The position numbers and the translations under genes are program-made. The notes below the pieces were generated by a model, which did not search any database, was not told where the DNA came from, and saw only the letters and a program-made list of their open reading frames with translations. From NCBI RefSeq assembly GCF_011064595.1, contig NZ_JAALJI010000025.1, positions 48,075 through 112,074 of the forward strand: 64,000 bases of DNA. Direction: 5' to 3'. This document shows, in pieces, positions 63,950-64,000 of the stretch (positions are counted from its first letter, which is position 1; the number at the start of each line of letters is the position of its first letter). Origin of the DNA: Paludisphaera soli (lineage in GTDB: Bacteria > Planctomycetota > Planctomycetia > Isosphaerales > Isosphaeraceae).

Positions 63950-64000
63950 TCAGGGGGCGGGCGCGTCGTCGAGCTTCCGCAGCAGGCGGTCGAGCTTCTC
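63950..64000 (-). CDS. C-terminal fragment, coiled-coil tail
   Basis: Sixteen codons end at TGA 63950-63952, giving EKLDRLLRKLDDAPAP. The heptad-like charged pattern closely resembles the last residues of the sigma-DUF1559 fusion protein (EEKLDEILKRLDAAKP at its C-terminus), so this may be the tail of a paralogue that starts beyond the window edge. Too little is visible to be sure; only the reading frame, the stop and the similarity are observed. Confidence 0.45.
   Translation of the reverse strand, partial: EKLDRLLRKLDDAPAP

Overview
The window is GC-rich chromosomal DNA from a planctomycete, most likely of the Isosphaeraceae type. The assignment rests on gene families: two DUF1501 proteins, a cytochrome-type DUF1549/DUF1553 protein, DUF1559 proteins with prepilin-like N-termini, an ECF sigma factor fused to a DUF1559-like domain, an ECF sigma factor overlapping a small zinc-motif anti-sigma-like gene, NHL and regulator-type beta-propellers, and a PEP-CTERM protein. 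No rRNA, tRNA, CRISPR array, phage module or recognisable defence island was found.

Layout. 1-4200: tail of an unknown gene, a BIME-like repeat, a TPR glycosyltransferase, a collagen-like surface protein preceded by a small coupled ORF, and a sigma/anti-sigma pair. 4400-8900: an operon-like run of flavin reductase, MFS transporter and a prolyl-oligopeptidase-like gene broken by one in-frame amber codon. 9100-12600: secreted fasciclin, beta-carbonic-anhydrase-like protein, isochorismatase-like hydrolase, NHL protein. 12600-25100: VWA lipoprotein, DUF3500 protein, propellers, several small unknown genes (some of lower GC), a nucleoside deaminase and a DUF1501 protein. 25121-25698: a repeat-only region holding a 199-bp MITE-like element with inverted ends, flanked by two copies of a ~116-bp repeat whose third copy lies at 63640-63756. 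25700-38400: LemA/DUF2207 pair, Uma2 nuclease, ceramidase-like/LamG protein, ThuA protein, DUF5009-type acyltransferase, BON protein and a DUF1559 pilin-like protein with a small lipoprotein. 38386-51150: a minus-strand run including a DUF1501 gene and a tight ten-gene directon from the DUF1549/DUF1553 gene through SUKH, amidohydrolase, 2OG oxygenase, M17-like N-domain, nitroreductase, Ada-AlkA and Ogt genes to a frameshifted DUF6438-like gene. 51350-55700: alpha/beta hydrolase, HAD phosphatase and enolase-superfamily protein. 55700-64000: sigma-DUF1559 fusion, PEP-CTERM protein, NHL and Gfo/Idh/MocA proteins, protoporphyrinogen oxidase and a divergent radical SAM/SPASM protein that together point to haem metabolism.

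Most genes look like housekeeping, envelope or catabolic functions. The strongest oddities are the nested repeat module at 25.3-25.7 kb, the amber-interrupted peptidase, the frameshifted DUF6438-like gene, the structured non-coding block at 14.37-14.49 kb, and the small ORF coupled to the collagen-like gene. I saw no clear complete new multi-gene system. Family names come from recalled motifs and have not been checked by database search.
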